This document shows positions 44,227 through 52,812 of a stretch of 64,000 bases of DNA, piece by piece. The notes below the pieces were generated by a model, which saw only the letters and a list, made by a program, of their open reading frames with translations, was not told where the DNA came from and made no database searches. Where the stretch lies: contig JAEUIQ010000008.1 of assembly GCA_016794985.1 (NCBI GenBank), positions 124,001-188,000 on the forward strand. The letters run 5' to 3'. Origin of the DNA: Planctomycetaceae bacterium (lineage in GTDB: Bacteria; Planctomycetota; Planctomycetia; Pirellulales; Pirellulaceae). Each line of letters starts with the position of its first letter. Position 1 is the stretch's first letter. The position numbers and the translations under genes are program-made.

Positions 44227-45261
44227 GTGGCCAAGCCCAATTTCAAGCAATTGCAAGATTGGTTTCATCGACTGTCGTTGCTCTATCGAACCGGGATCGA
44301 CTTGCGCACTGCGGTTGGCCAGATTCGCCAGTCTGCAACCGGGCGAGCCCACGAAGTCTGGGCGGCAATCGAAGCGGATTTGATGCAAGGCCATACACTG
44401 TATGATGCGATGCGCCGACAAGGTGCGTATTTCCCGCAACTCTCTTTGGCCCTCGTCGAAGCCGGAGAACGTGGCGGTCGGCTCGAACAAGCCACGGAAC
44501 GTTTGAGCTTCTACTACAAGGGCCTGATCGAGACGCGGAAGAGTTTTCTGGCGAGTATTGCCTGGCCAGCATTCGAATTGGGGATGGCCATTTTTATCTT
44601 GGGGGCGCTGATTCTAATTATGGGATTCGTGTCGTCGATAACCGGCACGCCGCCATTGGATTTGTTCGGTTTTGGGTGGTCGATTCGCCAGTACTTTATT
44701 GTGTATTGTGCGCTGGTGGTGGCTCTTTGCGGTGGAGTGGTTGTAATGTACCAATCCGTCGCGCGGGGTTGGTGGGGGACGTGGCCGTTGGATATCGCAC
44801 GACGGGTGCCTCTCTTGGGGCGAACCATCGAGATGATGGCATTGACACGAACTGCTTGGGCTTTGGCGACGGCTTATGAAGCGGGAATCAGCGCGACTGA
44901 TAGTCTAAAGATTGGCCTGCGGAGCACTCAGCAATGGTATTATCAGCGGCACCACAACAACGCGGAAGCGGGGATTCGGCAAGGGCGAACCTTGGCGCAA
45001 GTCATGCGCCAAACGGAGGCATTTCCGTTGGACTTCGTACAGGCCATCGAAACCGGTGAATTGACCGGAACCATCCCCGAAAGCATGGAGCACTTGTCGC
45101 GCCGTTATGATGATGAAATCCAACGCAACTTGCGGACGCTGAGCACCATCGGTGGCGTCTTGATCATGCTGCTTATCTTCGTCTCGCTTGGGTTCTTGAT
45201 CATTTACCTTTATTACAACATCTATTTCAAACCGCTCATGGAACTCGGACGCGGTTTTTGA
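44227..45261 (+). CDS. Type II secretion system F-type (GspF/PilC-like) membrane protein
   Basis: A 344-residue protein with two T2SF repeats. The first has LLYRTGIDLRTAVGQI and PQLSLALVEAGERGGRLEQATERLS, followed by a membrane helix (PAFELGMAIFILGALILIMGF). A second pair of helices and a second repeat follow (LTRTAWALATAYEAGISATDSLKIG, FVQAIETGELTGTIPESMEHLS), then a C-terminal helix (GGVLIMLLIFVSLGFLIIYLY). GspF is the inner-membrane platform of type II secretion or type IV pili. No GspE ATPase is adjacent; a secretin gene is 10 kb away. The start is GTG 44227, 15 bases after the pseudo-protease stop. Confidence 0.88.
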   Translation: MAKPNFKQLQDWFHRLSLLYRTGIDLRTAVGQIRQSATGRAHEVWAAIEADLMQGHTLYDAMRRQGAYFPQLSLALVEAGERGGRLEQATERLSFYYKGLIETRKSFLASIAWPAFELGMAIFILGALILIMGFVSSITGTPPLDLFGFGWSIRQYFIVYCALVVALCGGVVVMYQSVARGWWGTWPLDIARRVPLLGRTIEMMALTRTAWALATAYEAGISATDSLKIGLRSTQQWYYQRHHNNAEAGIRQGRTLAQVMRQTEAFPLDFVQAIETGELTGTIPESMEHLSRRYDDEIQRNLRTLSTIGGVLIMLLIFVSLGFLIIYLYYNIYFKPLMELGRGF

Positions 45262-45428
45262 AGTTGCGATTGGATTTGCGCTCGACGATCCGACCGCAAT
45301 TCCGCCCGATCGGGGACCGTCGTCAACCGATTACACGCTGCGACCCGCGAACAGTAGGCACTCGTTCAAGTCCGCGGACGGCCTCGGACTGCACCCGTTA
45401 CTTGCGCGACCAATAGCGGGGCCCACGG

Positions 45429-45671
45429 TCACTTGCCGGCGTATTGAGCCAGGATCGGACGCTGCGGTCGACGGACGAAGAAATACAGTAATGAGCCAAT
45501 AAACGGCAATAGAATGATCAGCAGCAGCCACACGATTTTGTCGTTTCCTTCATTGGGCTCGTTGGTTGCGCAATCGACAATCATCCAAATCCAAAAGGCT
45601 GTCGTGAGCAGGCTTAAGGAGCCAACGATCAGCCACACGAATAAACTAATAGCAAGTCCAGTTGTCGCCAT
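45429..45671 (-). CDS. Small membrane protein with PLDc_N-type domain
   Basis: An 80-residue protein with two helices: LAISLFVWLIVGSLSLLTTAFWIWMIVDC, then a polar ATNEPNEGNDK turn, then IVWLLLIILLPFIGSLLYFFVRRPQR. This is the pattern of the PLDc_N domain (the short membrane module before some phospholipase D nucleases), here stand-alone. Function unknown. The start at 45671 follows CAGGTG. Confidence 0.7.
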   Translation of the reverse strand: MATTGLAISLFVWLIVGSLSLLTTAFWIWMIVDCATNEPNEGNDKIVWLLLIILLPFIGSLLYFFVRRPQRPILAQYAGK

Positions 45672-45990
45672 GAAATTGCACCTGTTAGGGGTCAGAGTCC
45701 GGGTTCAAGCGGCGTTCGAATTCAACGATTACCCGCTGCATTCGCCAGCTAATCCGAAGCCTTTCGCAGCGATTAGCCAAGTCTTGGACAAATTCTTCGA
45801 GGAATTTCCCGAAAGAACTCCGCTGTGGGCGAGCGATCGGATTCTCGGTGAAGCTTGTGTGTGAATCACGTCCGTCCCTCAACCGCTTCCCCGCTCGGGG
45901 ACGTTCTAGCTTGCAAACTTGCGCACCCACGGAAAGAGCCCGTGGGGCAACGCGGTGGAGCAATTGAGAATGCGTACGTTCAGTACCGGT

Positions 45991-46115
45991 GTCGGCCTGT
46001 CAGGCCTTTTCTGGATGCGATGTTACCCTAACCGGTGGCTCGTGCAAACCGGCTCGGGTTGTGTCGGCCCGTTCGGGCCAGTTGCTGTCAGGAAAAATAC
46101 TTCACAGCGTTGCCC
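45991..46115 (+). repeat. Dispersed hairpin-rich intergenic element 1, copy B
   Basis: Aligns with copy A at 24045-24170 in the same orientation. It keeps the three hairpins, with changes that preserve pairing (GGCCCG-TT-CGGGCC here). The similarity may start ~50 bases earlier (CAACGCGG..). Confidence 0.75.
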
Positions 46116-46318
46116 ATGGGGGACGGTTGTCGCACGGGGTTTGTTCTAAGGTTCGAATCGTCGTGACTTGCGAGTGTGAACCGTTGCCGTCTCGATGAAG
46201 TTCGTTTGCGAAGCAGATCTGTCCCTCGGCCGCGGCTCGCGAGGTTGGCATCCATGTAGCTGCCCAGTTGCGCTCCCGCCGGTGTGAAACCAGCGGAGCG
46301 CAACGCGAAAGCGGATTC

Positions 46319-46392
46319 GATCTTGATTTCCACCCCTCCGCCATTGGCCTTCCACACGCGATCTTGATTTCACCCCGCCACCATTGGCTTTA
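46319..46392 (+). repeat. Imperfect direct repeat (GATCTTGATTT.. twice) with a hairpin
   Basis: Two ~33-bp copies, beginning at 46319 and 46360, both start GATCTTGATTT and continue through CACCCC..GCCATTGGC-like text. The second copy runs into a perfect hairpin at 46382-46402 (CCATTGGC-TTTAC-GCCAATGG). Confidence 0.7.
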
Positions 46393-46402
46393 CGCCAATG
46401 GG
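46382..46402. other. Perfect 8-bp hairpin
   Basis: CCATTGGC at 46382-46389 and GCCAATGG at 46395-46402 flank a TTTAC loop. It is far from any gene end, so a terminator role is not supported. Confidence 0.6.
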
Positions 46403-46434
46403 GCGCTGACTGGTTAGCTACAGAACAGGCTCCA

Positions 46435-46496
46435 AGGGTTTGCAGGCCGTAGAACCGACTCTGCATCGGACATGTCCGCAAGTAGGCCGATCGAGC
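46435..46496 (+). repeat. Dispersed intergenic element 2, copy B
   Basis: Shares AAGGGTTT, AGGCCG(C/T)A, ACCGA(T/C)T and the final GCAAGTAGGCCGATCGAG with copy A at 28892-28952. Confidence 0.7.
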
Positions 46497-46581
46497 GTAC
46501 CGTTAGGGACGAAACGTCGATAGCGGCCGCACGCACCATCATCGCGCACGTCCCGTCAAGGACGAAATGTTGGTAGCGGCG
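46497..46581 (+). repeat. 32-bp direct repeat, two copies
   Basis: Copies at 46497-46528 and 46550-46581 match at 26 of 32 positions, all six differences being single substitutions. The shared core is GGGACGAAAYGT / AGGACGAAAYGT followed by TAGCGGC. They directly follow element 2 copy B. Confidence 0.7.
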
Positions 46582-46605
46582 ATTCGTGGCATGAATGGGT
46601 ATTCA

Positions 46606-46707
46606 TAAGCGTGAATTAGTGTTCATTAGCGGTTTGCCACCTTTTGCTCGTGGGCTCGAACGATGCGAGCGGGTTACACCGCTAATTCACACTAATGAAC
46701 GCTAATA
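46606..46707. repeat. 29-bp inverted repeat with 44-bp spacer
   Basis: Arm 1 is 46606-46634 and arm 2 is 46679-46707. Reverse-complementing arm 2 matches arm 1 at about 24 of 29 positions. The arms consist of TTAGCG / ATTAGTGT modules and could form a long stem or a pair of binding sites. Confidence 0.7.
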
Positions 46708-47312
46708 GCCGGTCAGCGCTGCACGTTTTGGCAATCTACTGGGATCGCCGGATAAATGTGACGGACAACAGTGCTTGGTCACCACCAAGATGTGAAGTTG
46801 ATTCGCAGCGGAAATCGTCGCCGCCAAGATTAGGCCGTGACAAAGCACTAGGTCTGATCGCGGTCGATTCAATTGACTACTTTTACCGGATCGCGATGTT
46901 CAGCAACTTGCCGAGCGACATACTCGAAAGGCGTGGGTTTTGCTCCTCCATTGGTTACATTTTCAGCCTCCAGCTGGGCGGGGTAACATGGGGCGGGATA
47001 GACAACGATTGAGGCAAGTTGCGAGTCTACCCAATGTTGCTCGGCGGCGCGGTCAAGCAAACATGAAGCGGTATTTCGGTTAAAACTCCGCGACAGAAAA
47101 AACGAACTGAATGAACACCTTGCTTGCTCAGTGTATGCTTGACGCCTCCAAAACGAGCGAGGTTGCGAATTCCCTGCTGAGGAGTTTTTCTTTGCTTGCG
47201 GTTGCCCAATGGGAATTGCAAACGGACGTGGGAAGCTGACGATTGTCCTACGGAAAATTCGAGTGGAACAGACCGCAAACGGTTTGCAGTTCACGAACAA
47301 CGGGCCGTCCAA

Positions 47313-47915
47313 TTAGGTCAAGAGTCCCTTGGTGCTGGGGATTCCAGTTTGCCGTGGATCAAATGATACCGCTTGACGAAAACTGCGAGCGGCTGACTTG
47401 AACACCGCTTCGCTAATGTGGTGGCCGTTGCTGCCATGATGCAAGATCGCATGGAAATTGCATTGCGAACGACTGGCCAAGCTGTGCCAGAAGTGTTCGA
47501 CTAGTTCACTATCAAATTGTCCAATGGTCGCGTGGGGGAACTTTACATGGAAAACGAATCCGTAGCGTCCAGCTAGATCGACTGCGGTCGTCACCAGCGA
47601 CTCGTCCATTGGCAACGTAAAGTGACCATAGCGATGAATCCCCCGTTTGTCGCCGACGGCTTCGAGGATTGCTTGGCCCAAACAGATGCCGACGTCTTCG
47701 ACGGTGTGGTGTTGATCGACGTGCAGGTCGCCCTTGGCCCGCAGGGTCAGGTCGAACAGACCGTGCTTGGCAAAAAGTTCGAGCATATGGTCGAAGAAGC
47801 CGATTCCGGTTTGAACATCACAACGACCAGTGCCATCGAGGTTCAATTCGAGTTGGATCTGGGTCTCGTTCGTGCTGCGTTCGATCTTGCCGATGCGATG
47901 GGTCGTTGGCGTCAT
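47313..47915 (-). CDS. hisB: Imidazoleglycerol-phosphate dehydratase
   Basis: A 200-residue Mn-dependent enzyme of histidine synthesis. Motifs: [33 protein letters not shown] (metal ligands), [13 protein letters not shown], and [23 protein letters not shown]. Only the dehydratase domain is present (no phosphatase fusion). The start is ATG 47915, which overlaps the hisC stop as ATGA; the frame is open further upstream but not HisB-like. It is the last gene of hisD-hisC-hisB. Confidence 0.96.
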   Translation of the reverse strand: MTPTTHRIGKIERSTNETQIQLELNLDGTGRCDVQTGIGFFDHMLELFAKHGLFDLTLRAKGDLHVDQHHTVEDVGICLGQAILEAVGDKRGIHRYGHFTLPMDESLVTTAVDLAGRYGFVFHVKFPHATIGQFDSELVEHFWHSLASRSQCNFHAILHHGSNGHHISEAVFKSAARSFRQAVSFDPRQTGIPSTKGLLT

Positions 47916-48982
47916 GAAAAAGACTTCATTATCTGTTCTAGTTGGCCCAAAAGTACTTGATTCTGCTGTGGGGTTCCCACGGTAATCCGCAGTCCAACCC
48001 ACGGAGAACCATAATCCATAAATCTTACCAGAATCTGACGATTTTTCAGCTCTTGATAGATCTCTCGTTCTTTTTGTTGCGGGTGCTGGCACCAAAGAAA
48101 GTTTGCTTGTGACGGTTGTACCGTCCATCCTAACGCTCGCAGGCTAACTTCCAACATCTGTCGCTCGGAGACGACCTTTTGGACATTTTCTCTCAGCCAG
48201 TCTTGATCGCCAACTGCGGCTGTCGCCAAGGCGATCGACACGGCATCGCAATTGTAGGAATCTCGCAGCGTGTGCAGGTGAGCGACAATCTCCTCGTTGG
48301 CCACCACGTATCCGAAGCGAAGCCCAGCCAAAGCATAAGATTTGCTGAGCGTGCGTGACACCAGCAAGTGCGGATAGTCAGGAACTAATGTTGCGGCTGA
48401 TTGTCCCGCGTAATCGGAATACGCTTCATCAATCACAATCGGGCAAGTCGCGCGTTCAATGATCTCCCGAAGTTCGGGCAGGCTGAAACAAGTCCCAGAC
48501 GGGCTGTTCGGGTTGGCGATGAAAATCAATTTCGCGTCCGACTCAAACAACTCGGTCGGCAAGTTCCAATTCGGTTGATAGTCAAAGGATCGAAATCGCG
48601 CGCCCTGCAGGCGAACTAAAGTTTCGTACAGCAAATAGGTGGGCTTGGCCCAGGCGGCGACATCATCAGGTCCGAGAAACAAACGGACAATCAACGCCAG
48701 AATTTCGTCGCTGCCATTGCCGCAAACAATTTGATCGGGAGACACGTTCAAGACCTGGGCGGCCAGGCGGCGAAAGGCCGTCGCGGTTGGGTCCGGATAC
48801 TTTCGTAACCGTTCCGAGAAGTCCGCCAGTGCTGCCAGCACTTTTGGAGAGGGGGGATAAGGATTTTCGTTGGTGTTCAACTTGATGAACTTGCCGCCTT
48901 GAGGTTGTTCGCCCGGGACGTATCCAGCCACTTGCAACAGGTGCGGGCGCACAAAATCTGCGACTCGAAAAGGACGGTTCAT
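47912..48982 (-). CDS. hisC: Histidinol-phosphate aminotransferase
   Basis: A 356-residue PLP-dependent class I/II aminotransferase. Features: [71 protein letters not shown] (PLP Lys in SKSYALAG) and GLRITVGT near the end. I start at ATG 48982 ([13 protein letters not shown]), two bases after the hisD stop. It overlaps hisB by ATGA at the other end, so the three genes are translationally coupled. Confidence 0.96.
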   Translation of the reverse strand: MNRPFRVADFVRPHLLQVAGYVPGEQPQGGKFIKLNTNENPYPPSPKVLAALADFSERLRKYPDPTATAFRRLAAQVLNVSPDQIVCGNGSDEILALIVRLFLGPDDVAAWAKPTYLLYETLVRLQGARFRSFDYQPNWNLPTELFESDAKLIFIANPNSPSGTCFSLPELREIIERATCPIVIDEAYSDYAGQSAATLVPDYPHLLVSRTLSKSYALAGLRFGYVVANEEIVAHLHTLRDSYNCDAVSIALATAAVGDQDWLRENVQKVVSERQMLEVSLRALGWTVQPSQANFLWCQHPQQKEREIYQELKNRQILVRFMDYGSPWVGLRITVGTPQQNQVLLGQLEQIMKSFS

Positions 48983-48984
48983 GG

Positions 48985-50358
48985 TTACCCTTTGTTTGCG
49001 ATACGAACGGCGACACTTTGCCAATGTCCGGTTAGGCCTTCCAAAACAGCAACTTCCTTCAGTGCCGAAGCGTCGCGTGTTAATGCGGTCTGATCGTAGC
49101 GGATCACCGCGTGGGACCGCAGGAATTGGTTGCAAGAAAGTCCTGATGCCCACCGTGCGGTGGCCCCGGTCGGCAATACATGCGAAGGGCCAGCAATGTA
49201 ATCCCCGACTGCGACCGGAGTGTAAGATCCCACAAAGATGGCACCAGCGTTGTGAATGGAGTCCGCGATTTTAGTTTCGTCCAGACATTGGATGTGCAAA
49301 TGTTCGGGTGCGATTTGATTGGCGAACGTGATGGCCTGTTGCGAATTGTCCACCAAGACCATCGCGCCAAATTCACTCAAACACTTCGCTGCCAAGTTTC
49401 CCCGTTCCAACTTGGGACAATACTCTACGAGATAGCGTCGCACTTCGTTCAGCAACGACTCGCACCAAGAAACTAGAATGGCGGCGCCGGGATAGTGTTC
49501 GGCTTGCGAAATCAAATCCAAGGCAACCCACTCCGGGCGGCTGGTTTCATCCGCAATGACCAAGACCTCGCTGGGCCCGGCGATCGAGTCGATGTCCACA
49601 TGTCCGTAGACCTGCTTTTTGGCTAATGCGACGTAGAGGTTGCCTGGGCCGACAATCTTATCCACTGGACGCAAGCCTTCGACCCCGAATGCCAACGCAG
49701 CAATCGCTTGTGCGCCGCCGACGCGGTAGACTTCACGGATCCCGATTTCATGGCACGCTGCTAATAGGTGGGGGTTGTACGATCCGAAGGGTGTTGGCGG
49801 TGCGACTACCGCGACTTCCTTGACGCCCGCGACTTGGGCTGGGATGGCCGCCATCAATAAGCTGGAGGGATAGGCGGCTGCACCACCGGGCACGCACACG
49901 CCGACTCGTTCCAGAGGTGTGTAGCGATGTCGAATTTGGACACCCGCCGCTGGTTCCAGCTCAACGTTCGAATGTAAAATTCCGGATTGGAATTCAACGA
50001 TGTTGTGCCGGATATGCCGGATTGCATCCAGGAATTCGGGCGACGCTTGTTCGTGCGCGGCGGCCATCTCTTCCGTACTGACCCGAAACGACTTCGGAGT
50101 GATTTCGACTCGGTCCAATTTTCGAGTCAACTCGCAGACAGCAGCCAACCCTTCTTGCTGTACTCGTTGGCAAACATTGGCCACCACCGCGCTGGGCGCC
50201 AGTGGAGCGCCAAACACCTGAATCGTCAATTCACGCGCTTGATCCGAAATCGTATCGCCTTTGGGCGAGAGTTTTTGTTGTAACGCGACCAGTGCTCCCA
50301 TGGCGGAAGCAGATTTTTCGCCGCGGGCGTCGATCGTTGTAATGGATATTTCGCTCAT
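48985..50358 (-). CDS. hisD: Histidinol dehydrogenase
   Basis: A ~457-residue zinc enzyme that oxidises histidinol to histidine in two NAD-dependent steps. Motifs: RYTPLERVGVCVPGGAAAYP, VYRVGGAQAIAALAFG, DKIVGPGNLYVALAK, DSIAGPSEVLVIAD, ISQAEHYPGAA, APEHLHI and GPSHVLPTGATARW. I start at ATG 50358 (MSEISITTID); an ATG at 50412 in frame is possible, and neither has a clear ribosome site. It begins the hisDCB operon and is divergent from tdh. Confidence 0.95.
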   Translation of the reverse strand: MSEISITTIDARGEKSASAMGALVALQQKLSPKGDTISDQARELTIQVFGAPLAPSAVVANVCQRVQQEGLAAVCELTRKLDRVEITPKSFRVSTEEMAAAHEQASPEFLDAIRHIRHNIVEFQSGILHSNVELEPAAGVQIRHRYTPLERVGVCVPGGAAAYPSSLLMAAIPAQVAGVKEVAVVAPPTPFGSYNPHLLAACHEIGIREVYRVGGAQAIAALAFGVEGLRPVDKIVGPGNLYVALAKKQVYGHVDIDSIAGPSEVLVIADETSRPEWVALDLISQAEHYPGAAILVSWCESLLNEVRRYLVEYCPKLERGNLAAKCLSEFGAMVLVDNSQQAITFANQIAPEHLHIQCLDETKIADSIHNAGAIFVGSYTPVAVGDYIAGPSHVLPTGATARWASGLSCNQFLRSHAVIRYDQTALTRDASALKEVAVLEGLTGHWQSVAVRIANKG

Positions 50359-50572
50359 GTTTGGGATTGCCAAGCCGTCTAAAAAGGCGCTTTTGGGGGA
50401 TGAAGTCTTCATGCTAGGGGACAGTTTTGGTTTTTCCAATCCGTTGCGATAATTTGGCGAGGCTTGATTGCCCAAATTCGAGGGCTGGTTATGATGATGG
50501 GCCTCCGCTCCGGCGGATTTCGGAAGCCCAAAAACTGCGTTTTCGCAGCCAATTTTAACATCAGGTGAAAAA

Positions 50573-51628
50573 ATGCTTACGGCGACGACAATGCCCTCAT
50601 TGCGGAAGCTGCATAATGCTCCCGGTTTGGTGATGGTCGACGAATGTCCCATTCCTGAAGTTCCCGAAGGTCATGTTTTGATTCATGTCCGCCGAGCCGG
50701 GATTTGTGGCACGGACCGTCACATCTACGAGTGGGACAGTTGGAGTCAGAATCGAGTCAAATTAGGAATCGCGACGGGGCACGAGTTGTCAGGGGTCATC
50801 GTGGAAACAGGTCCTGGAGTCCGCCACGCCAAAGTCGGGCAACGCGTCAGTGCGGAAGGTCACATTGCGTGCGGCGTTTGCCAAGCCTGTCGCACCGGCA
50901 ATGCTCATATATGTCCGACCGTCGAAATCATCGGCATTGATCGAGACGGGGGCTTCGCGCACTTTGTCAGTGTGCCGGAGGAAAACTTGTGGCCCATCCA
51001 TCCGGACATTTCTTTCGACATCGCCGCAATTTTTGACCCGCTGGGAAATGCGGTCCACACCGTGATGTCTGCTGGAGTCAGCGGCCAAACCGTCTTGATT
51101 ACGGGAGTCGGTACGATTGGTCTGATGGCCGTTTCGGTCGCGTTGGCGGCGGGGGCTTCACGCGTCATTGCAGTGGATGTTGATCCGCGTCGGTTGGCGA
51201 TTGCCAAGAAGCTTGGCGCGAATCTGACTTTGGATGCTCGAACGGATTGGAAACCGGTCGCGCGCGAGTACTGCGGGGGAATGGGGCCAGACGTGTTGTT
51301 GGAGATGAGTGGCTACGCCAAGACCATCAACGATGGCTTGGAGGCCATCCGCAATGGCGGTCGCGCCGCGTTGTTAGGGTTGCCTGGTGGCAAGGTCGAG
51401 TTGGATCTGTCCAAGAACGTCATCTTCAAGGGGATCACCATTATTGGCGTTAATGGCCGCCGTATGTTTGAAACTTGGTACCAAATGGAGAGCTTGGTTT
51501 TGTCCGGTCGAATCAATTTCGACGACATCATCACGCATCGTTTGCCGTTCGAGCAATGGGAAACGGGTTTCAAATTGATGCAATCGGGGGATGCGATCAA
51601 AGTCATTTTGCGAATCTCGGAAGAGTAA
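50573..51628 (+). CDS. tdh: L-threonine 3-dehydrogenase
   Basis: A 351-residue zinc medium-chain dehydrogenase that oxidises L-threonine to 2-amino-3-oxobutyrate. Motifs: RRAGICGTDRHIYEWD (catalytic zinc Cys), TGHELSGVIVETG, the structural zinc cysteines in GHIACGVCQACRTGNAHICP, FDPLGNAVHTVM, and the Rossmann GVGTIGLMAVSVAL. The start at ATG 50573 follows AGGTGA. kbl starts two bases after its stop. Confidence 0.94.
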   Translation: MLTATTMPSLRKLHNAPGLVMVDECPIPEVPEGHVLIHVRRAGICGTDRHIYEWDSWSQNRVKLGIATGHELSGVIVETGPGVRHAKVGQRVSAEGHIACGVCQACRTGNAHICPTVEIIGIDRDGGFAHFVSVPEENLWPIHPDISFDIAAIFDPLGNAVHTVMSAGVSGQTVLITGVGTIGLMAVSVALAAGASRVIAVDVDPRRLAIAKKLGANLTLDARTDWKPVAREYCGGMGPDVLLEMSGYAKTINDGLEAIRNGGRAALLGLPGGKVELDLSKNVIFKGITIIGVNGRRMFETWYQMESLVLSGRINFDDIITHRLPFEQWETGFKLMQSGDAIKVILRISEE

Positions 51629-51630
51629 AC

Positions 51631-52806
51631 ATGCCCAACGTTGATTTCACGGAACGCTGCGAACGACTGATTCAAGACCTGACGTCCTCGGGACAACTCA
51701 AGCCGTTCTACGAGTTGACGTCGCCCATGCGTCCGGTCGTTCAGATCAAAGGACGTGGCGAGGTCCTGGTTCTTTGCGCGAATAATTACTTGGGATTGGC
51801 CGATCATCCGGAGGTTATCGAAGCCGGCATTCAAGGCCTGCGGGATTATGGTGGTGGGACGGCCTCCGTTCGTTTCATCTGTGGCACGTTAGATTGTCAC
51901 CGTCGTTTGGAAGCGCAGATTGCTAAGTTCGTCGGCACGCCTGCTGCATTGTCTTACGTCAGTTGTTGGAACGCGAACGAGGCATTGTTCCCGACGCTTT
52001 CGACCGAAGGTGATGTGTTGTTATCGGATGAGCTGAACCATGCCAGCATCATTGATGGCTGTCGCTTGGTAAGCAAGAAAGTCGAAAAACAAGTTTACAA
52101 ACACAATGACCTGGACGATTTGGAAAGCAAATTGAAGGCGCACGCCGACAAGCGATGCCGCTGGGTGATTACCGACGGTGTCTTCAGCATGGAAGGAGAT
52201 GTGGCGAGACTTCCCGAGCTCGTTGATTTGTGCCAGAAACATTCGGCCTTGTTGGTGGTTGATGATTCGCACGGAGTTGGCGTTCTGGGGAAGACGGGAC
52301 GAGGGACGCCTGAACATTTCGGTTGTTTAGGCCAAATCGATATATTGACTGGCACGCTGGGCAAAGCTTTGGGAGGAGCGGCTGGTGGGTATATCGCGGC
52401 GAGCCAACGCGCCATTCAAGTTCTGGAACAAAAGGCGCGACCTAGTTTGTTTTCGAATGCACTACCCGCGACCGTGGCCTACAGTGCCGGCAAAGCCATC
52501 GAAATCTTGGAACGCGACCCCAGCATTGTGGCTCGCCTCCATCAGAATGTGCAGGCGATCCGCGGTGGCCTAGCAAGGTTGGGATTTCACTGTGCCGATA
52601 GCCCAACCGCGATCATTCCGATCATGATTGGGGACGAGGCGGAAACCATCCGCAAGTCAGCTCGGTTGTTCGAACTGGGCGTCATGGCGATAGGATTTGG
52701 CTTCCCAGTGGTTCCGCGTGGCGAAGCTAGAATTCGGGTTCAGGTTTCTGCGGCGTTAACCGACGAACATATTCAAAAGGCGCTTGACGCTTTTGCCAAA
52801 CTGTAG
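51631..52806 (+). CDS. kbl: Glycine C-acetyltransferase (2-amino-3-ketobutyrate CoA ligase)
   Basis: A 391-residue PLP alpha-oxoamine synthase that cleaves 2-amino-3-oxobutyrate with CoA to glycine and acetyl-CoA. Motifs: CANNYLGLADHPEVI, GTASVRFICGTLDCHRRLE, DELNHASIIDGCRL, VFSMEGDVA, VVDDSHGVGVLGKTGRG, and the PLP lysine in TGTLGKALGGAAGG. The start at ATG 51631 lies directly after tdh; the frame continues upstream inside tdh but the family begins here. With tdh it forms the standard two-step threonine breakdown route. Confidence 0.95.
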   Translation: MPNVDFTERCERLIQDLTSSGQLKPFYELTSPMRPVVQIKGRGEVLVLCANNYLGLADHPEVIEAGIQGLRDYGGGTASVRFICGTLDCHRRLEAQIAKFVGTPAALSYVSCWNANEALFPTLSTEGDVLLSDELNHASIIDGCRLVSKKVEKQVYKHNDLDDLESKLKAHADKRCRWVITDGVFSMEGDVARLPELVDLCQKHSALLVVDDSHGVGVLGKTGRGTPEHFGCLGQIDILTGTLGKALGGAAGGYIAASQRAIQVLEQKARPSLFSNALPATVAYSAGKAIEILERDPSIVARLHQNVQAIRGGLARLGFHCADSPTAIIPIMIGDEAETIRKSARLFELGVMAIGFGFPVVPRGEARIRVQVSAALTDEHIQKALDAFAKL

Positions 52807-52812
52807 GTCACG

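Larger units (their letters stand above)
45672..47312. other. 1.6-kb repeat-rich intergenic island
   Basis: No credible gene on either strand. Direct and inverted repeats fill 45990-46710 (listed separately). A 147-codon minus frame (46869-47312) has no family or ribosome site. The region lies between the PLDc_N-like gene and hisB. Confidence 0.7.

Noticed and set aside
43441..44490. A 349-codon minus-strand frame under the pseudo-protease and GspF genes
   Set aside because: It is antisense to two well-supported genes and crosses their boundary, with no family resemblance.
46869..47312. A 147-codon minus-strand frame next to hisB
   Set aside because: No start signal, unusual composition, no family; the region looks intergenic.
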